From assembly GCF_900343125.1 (NCBI RefSeq), contig NZ_OPYL01000002.1, positions 372,001 through 436,000 of the forward strand: a stretch of DNA of 64,000 bases, written 5' to 3'. Position 1 is the first letter of the stretch; each line of letters opens with the position of its first letter. The DNA is from Dysgonomonas sp. Marseille-P4361. GTDB lineage: Bacteria > Bacteroidota > Bacteroidia > Bacteroidales > Dysgonomonadaceae. This document shows, piece by piece, positions 62,627-64,000 of this stretch. A program made the position numbers and the translations under genes. The notes under the pieces are model-generated. The model was not told the DNA's origin. It was given only the letters and a program-made list of their open reading frames with translations, and made no database searches.

Positions 62627-62699
62627 TATTTTTTTAAGACAAGCATTCGTTATTCGACGAAACAGGAACTGTTAGTGTAAACGCGAAATTATAAACAAT

Positions 62700-63125
62700 A
62701 TGAGAATTTTAATTCTGTGTACAGGAAATAGTTGCCGTAGCCAGATGGCACACGGATTTTTACAATCATTCGATCCTTCATTGTCTGTTTATTCGGCAGG
62801 GACAAAAGCAAGCGGAAAAGTAAATCCAAAGGCAATAGAAGTCATGCAGGATGCAGGGGTGGATATTTCGCACCATACATCCGATAGTGTAGAGCAATAT
62901 ATGAATGATGAATGGGATTATGTGATAACCGTTTGCGGTGGTGCAAATGAAAGCTGTCCTGCATTCTCGGGAAAAGTAAAGAACCGCCTGCATATCGGCT
63001 TTGACGACCCTTCCGAAGCTACAGGAACACCCGGATTTATTCAATCCGAGTATATCAGGGTAAGGGATGAAATCAAAAAAGCATTTTACGAACTATATAC
63101 AAGCAAGATAAAAGGTCATGAGTAA
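62700..63125 (+). CDS. arsC: Arsenate reductase, thioredoxin-coupled type
   Basis: Reduces arsenate to arsenite for efflux. 141 residues of the low-molecular-weight phosphatase fold: P-loop CTGNSCRS with nucleophile Cys7 and Arg13, and the redox pair Cys79 and Cys86 in [11 protein letters not shown], the arrangement of thioredoxin-linked Ars[10 protein letters not shown] supplies the catalytic Asp. Its last codons overlap the acr3 start (ATGAGTAA). Confidence 0.93.
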   Translation: MRILILCTGNSCRSQMAHGFLQSFDPSLSVYSAGTKASGKVNPKAIEVMQDAGVDISHHTSDSVEQYMNDEWDYVITVCGGANESCPAFSGKVKNRLHIGFDDPSEATGTPGFIQSEYIRVRDEIKKAFYELYTSKIKGHE

Positions 63126-64000
63126 AAAGAAAATGAGTTTCTTAGATAAGAACTTAACCCTTTGGATATTCCTTGCAATGGCTATCGGTGTAGGATTGGG
63201 TTATTTTATTCCCTCATTCAGCGGTTATATAGATTCCATGTCGAGCGGGACAACAAACATTCCTCTGGCTATCGGTCTTATCCTGATGATGTACCCGCCA
63301 TTGGCAAAAGTAGATTACAAACAACTGCCGAAAGTTTTCAAGAATGTCAGAATACTGACTGTCTCGTTAGTCCTGAATTGGATTATCGGGCCTGTCTTAA
63401 TGTTCTTACTTGCCATTCTTTTTTTACACGATTATCCCGAATACATGGTTGGGGTTATCCTCATAGGTCTTGCACGGTGTATTGCGATGGTACTTGTATG
63501 GAACGACCTGGCAGAAGGTAATACAGAATACGGTGCGGGACTTGTTGCCCTGAACAGTATTTTTCAGGTATTCTTTTACAGTTTCTATGCGTGGATATTC
63601 GTAACCAAGCTACCACCGTTATTTGGATTTGAAGGTGCAATCGTAGATATATCCATAGGTACAATAGCTGAAACAGTTGCTATCTATTTAGGTATTCCTT
63701 TCCTAATGGGTATTTTAAGCCGTTTGATATTGGTTAAAATAAAAGGGGAACAATGGTATAAGGATAAGTTTATCCCTGCCATATCGCCAATTACCCTGAT
63801 TGCGTTATTATTTACCATTGTGTTAATGTTTAGTCTCAAAGGGGAACTAATTGTACAAATACCATTGGATGTAGTGCGCATAGCCATACCGTTATTAATC
63901 TATTTCGTGGTGATGTTCTTCCTCAGCTTCTTTGCGGGCAAATTAATGGGTGTATCTTACGATAAAAACGCTTCAATCGCATTTACAGCTACAGGTAATA
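63119..64000 (+). CDS. acr3: ACR3-family arsenite efflux permease, cut by the window end
   Basis: Inner-membrane arsenite/H+ antiporter. The open frame from ATG 63119 runs 294 codons to the edge without a stop; family members have about 340-360 residues. It begins [32 protein letters not shown] and shows successive hydrophobic helices. The conserved Cys is in [18 protein letters not shown] (fourth helix), the hallmark of Acr3 proteins. It overlaps arsC by 7 bases, so the operon order is arsR-GNAT-arsC-acr3. Confidence 0.93.

Noticed and set aside
1-64000. rRNA operons, CRISPR arrays, riboswitches of known classes
   Set aside because: I found no sequence resembling these anywhere in the window.

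Overview
The window reads as a chromosomal segment of an AT-rich Bacteroidota bacterium, most like Dysgonomonas/Porphyromonadaceae relatives (inference). The evidence is SusC/SusD pairs, SprA, an RprX/RprY-type two-component pair, periplasmic S9 and C1 peptidases, fused ResB-CcsA, and promoters of the Bacteroidota type (TAnnTTTG at -7) in front of almost every transcription unit. The names are family assignments read from the protein sequences; no database search was possible.

Layout. (1) 1-24.3 kb is ordinary backbone: thyA, rprXY, sprA-ruvA, an M3 peptidase, an S9 peptidase, a PfkB sugar kinase, an MFS transporter, an exported C1 peptidase, prmA, a beta-barrel protein, a DUF456 protein and apbE. 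(2) 24.5-33.3 kb is a co-directional cluster: a tetraheme NapC/NirT-type cytochrome fused to an FGE-like domain, then two Gfo/Idh/MocA oxidoreductases and two TIM-barrel isomerase-like proteins, all four with twin-arginine signals and three with lipoboxes, plus a ResB-CcsA cytochrome c assembly protein. It looks like a periplasmic sugar redox pathway wired to the respiratory chain and is the most interesting system here. (3) 33.4-36.1 kb holds another S9 peptidase and two tandem tRNA-Asp genes. (4) 36.07-60.14 kb is a genomic island inserted in the 3' end of the second tRNA-Asp, bounded by a 15-bp direct repeat of the tRNA end. Its core is a polysaccharide utilisation locus for N-acetylhexosamine glycans: XylR-like regulator, SusC, SusD, a GH20-like protein, GH109, an MFS sugar permease, NagA, a NagB-like enzyme, a ceramidase-like hydrolase and an FGGY kinase. 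Its right part is a graveyard of mobile-element genes: toxin-antitoxin remnant, GH43 and DUF2971 fragments, DUF3945, frameshifted topB, broken type III methyltransferase, XRE regulator. (5) 60.4-64 kb has a truncated tyrosine recombinase and an arsenic resistance operon (arsR, GNAT, arsC, acr3) that runs off the window.

How it works together. The island PUL is predicted to bind and import GalNAc/GlcNAc-bearing glycans, cleave them (GH109, GH20-like), import the amino sugar, and deacetylate and deaminate or isomerise it. Several components are damaged: the GH20-like gene has an in-frame TGA, the kinase has lost its C-terminus to an ISAon1-type IS remnant, and a broken IS110 element separates nagA from the nagB-like gene. 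The island therefore seems to be decaying and immobile; no intact integrase lies between its repeats.
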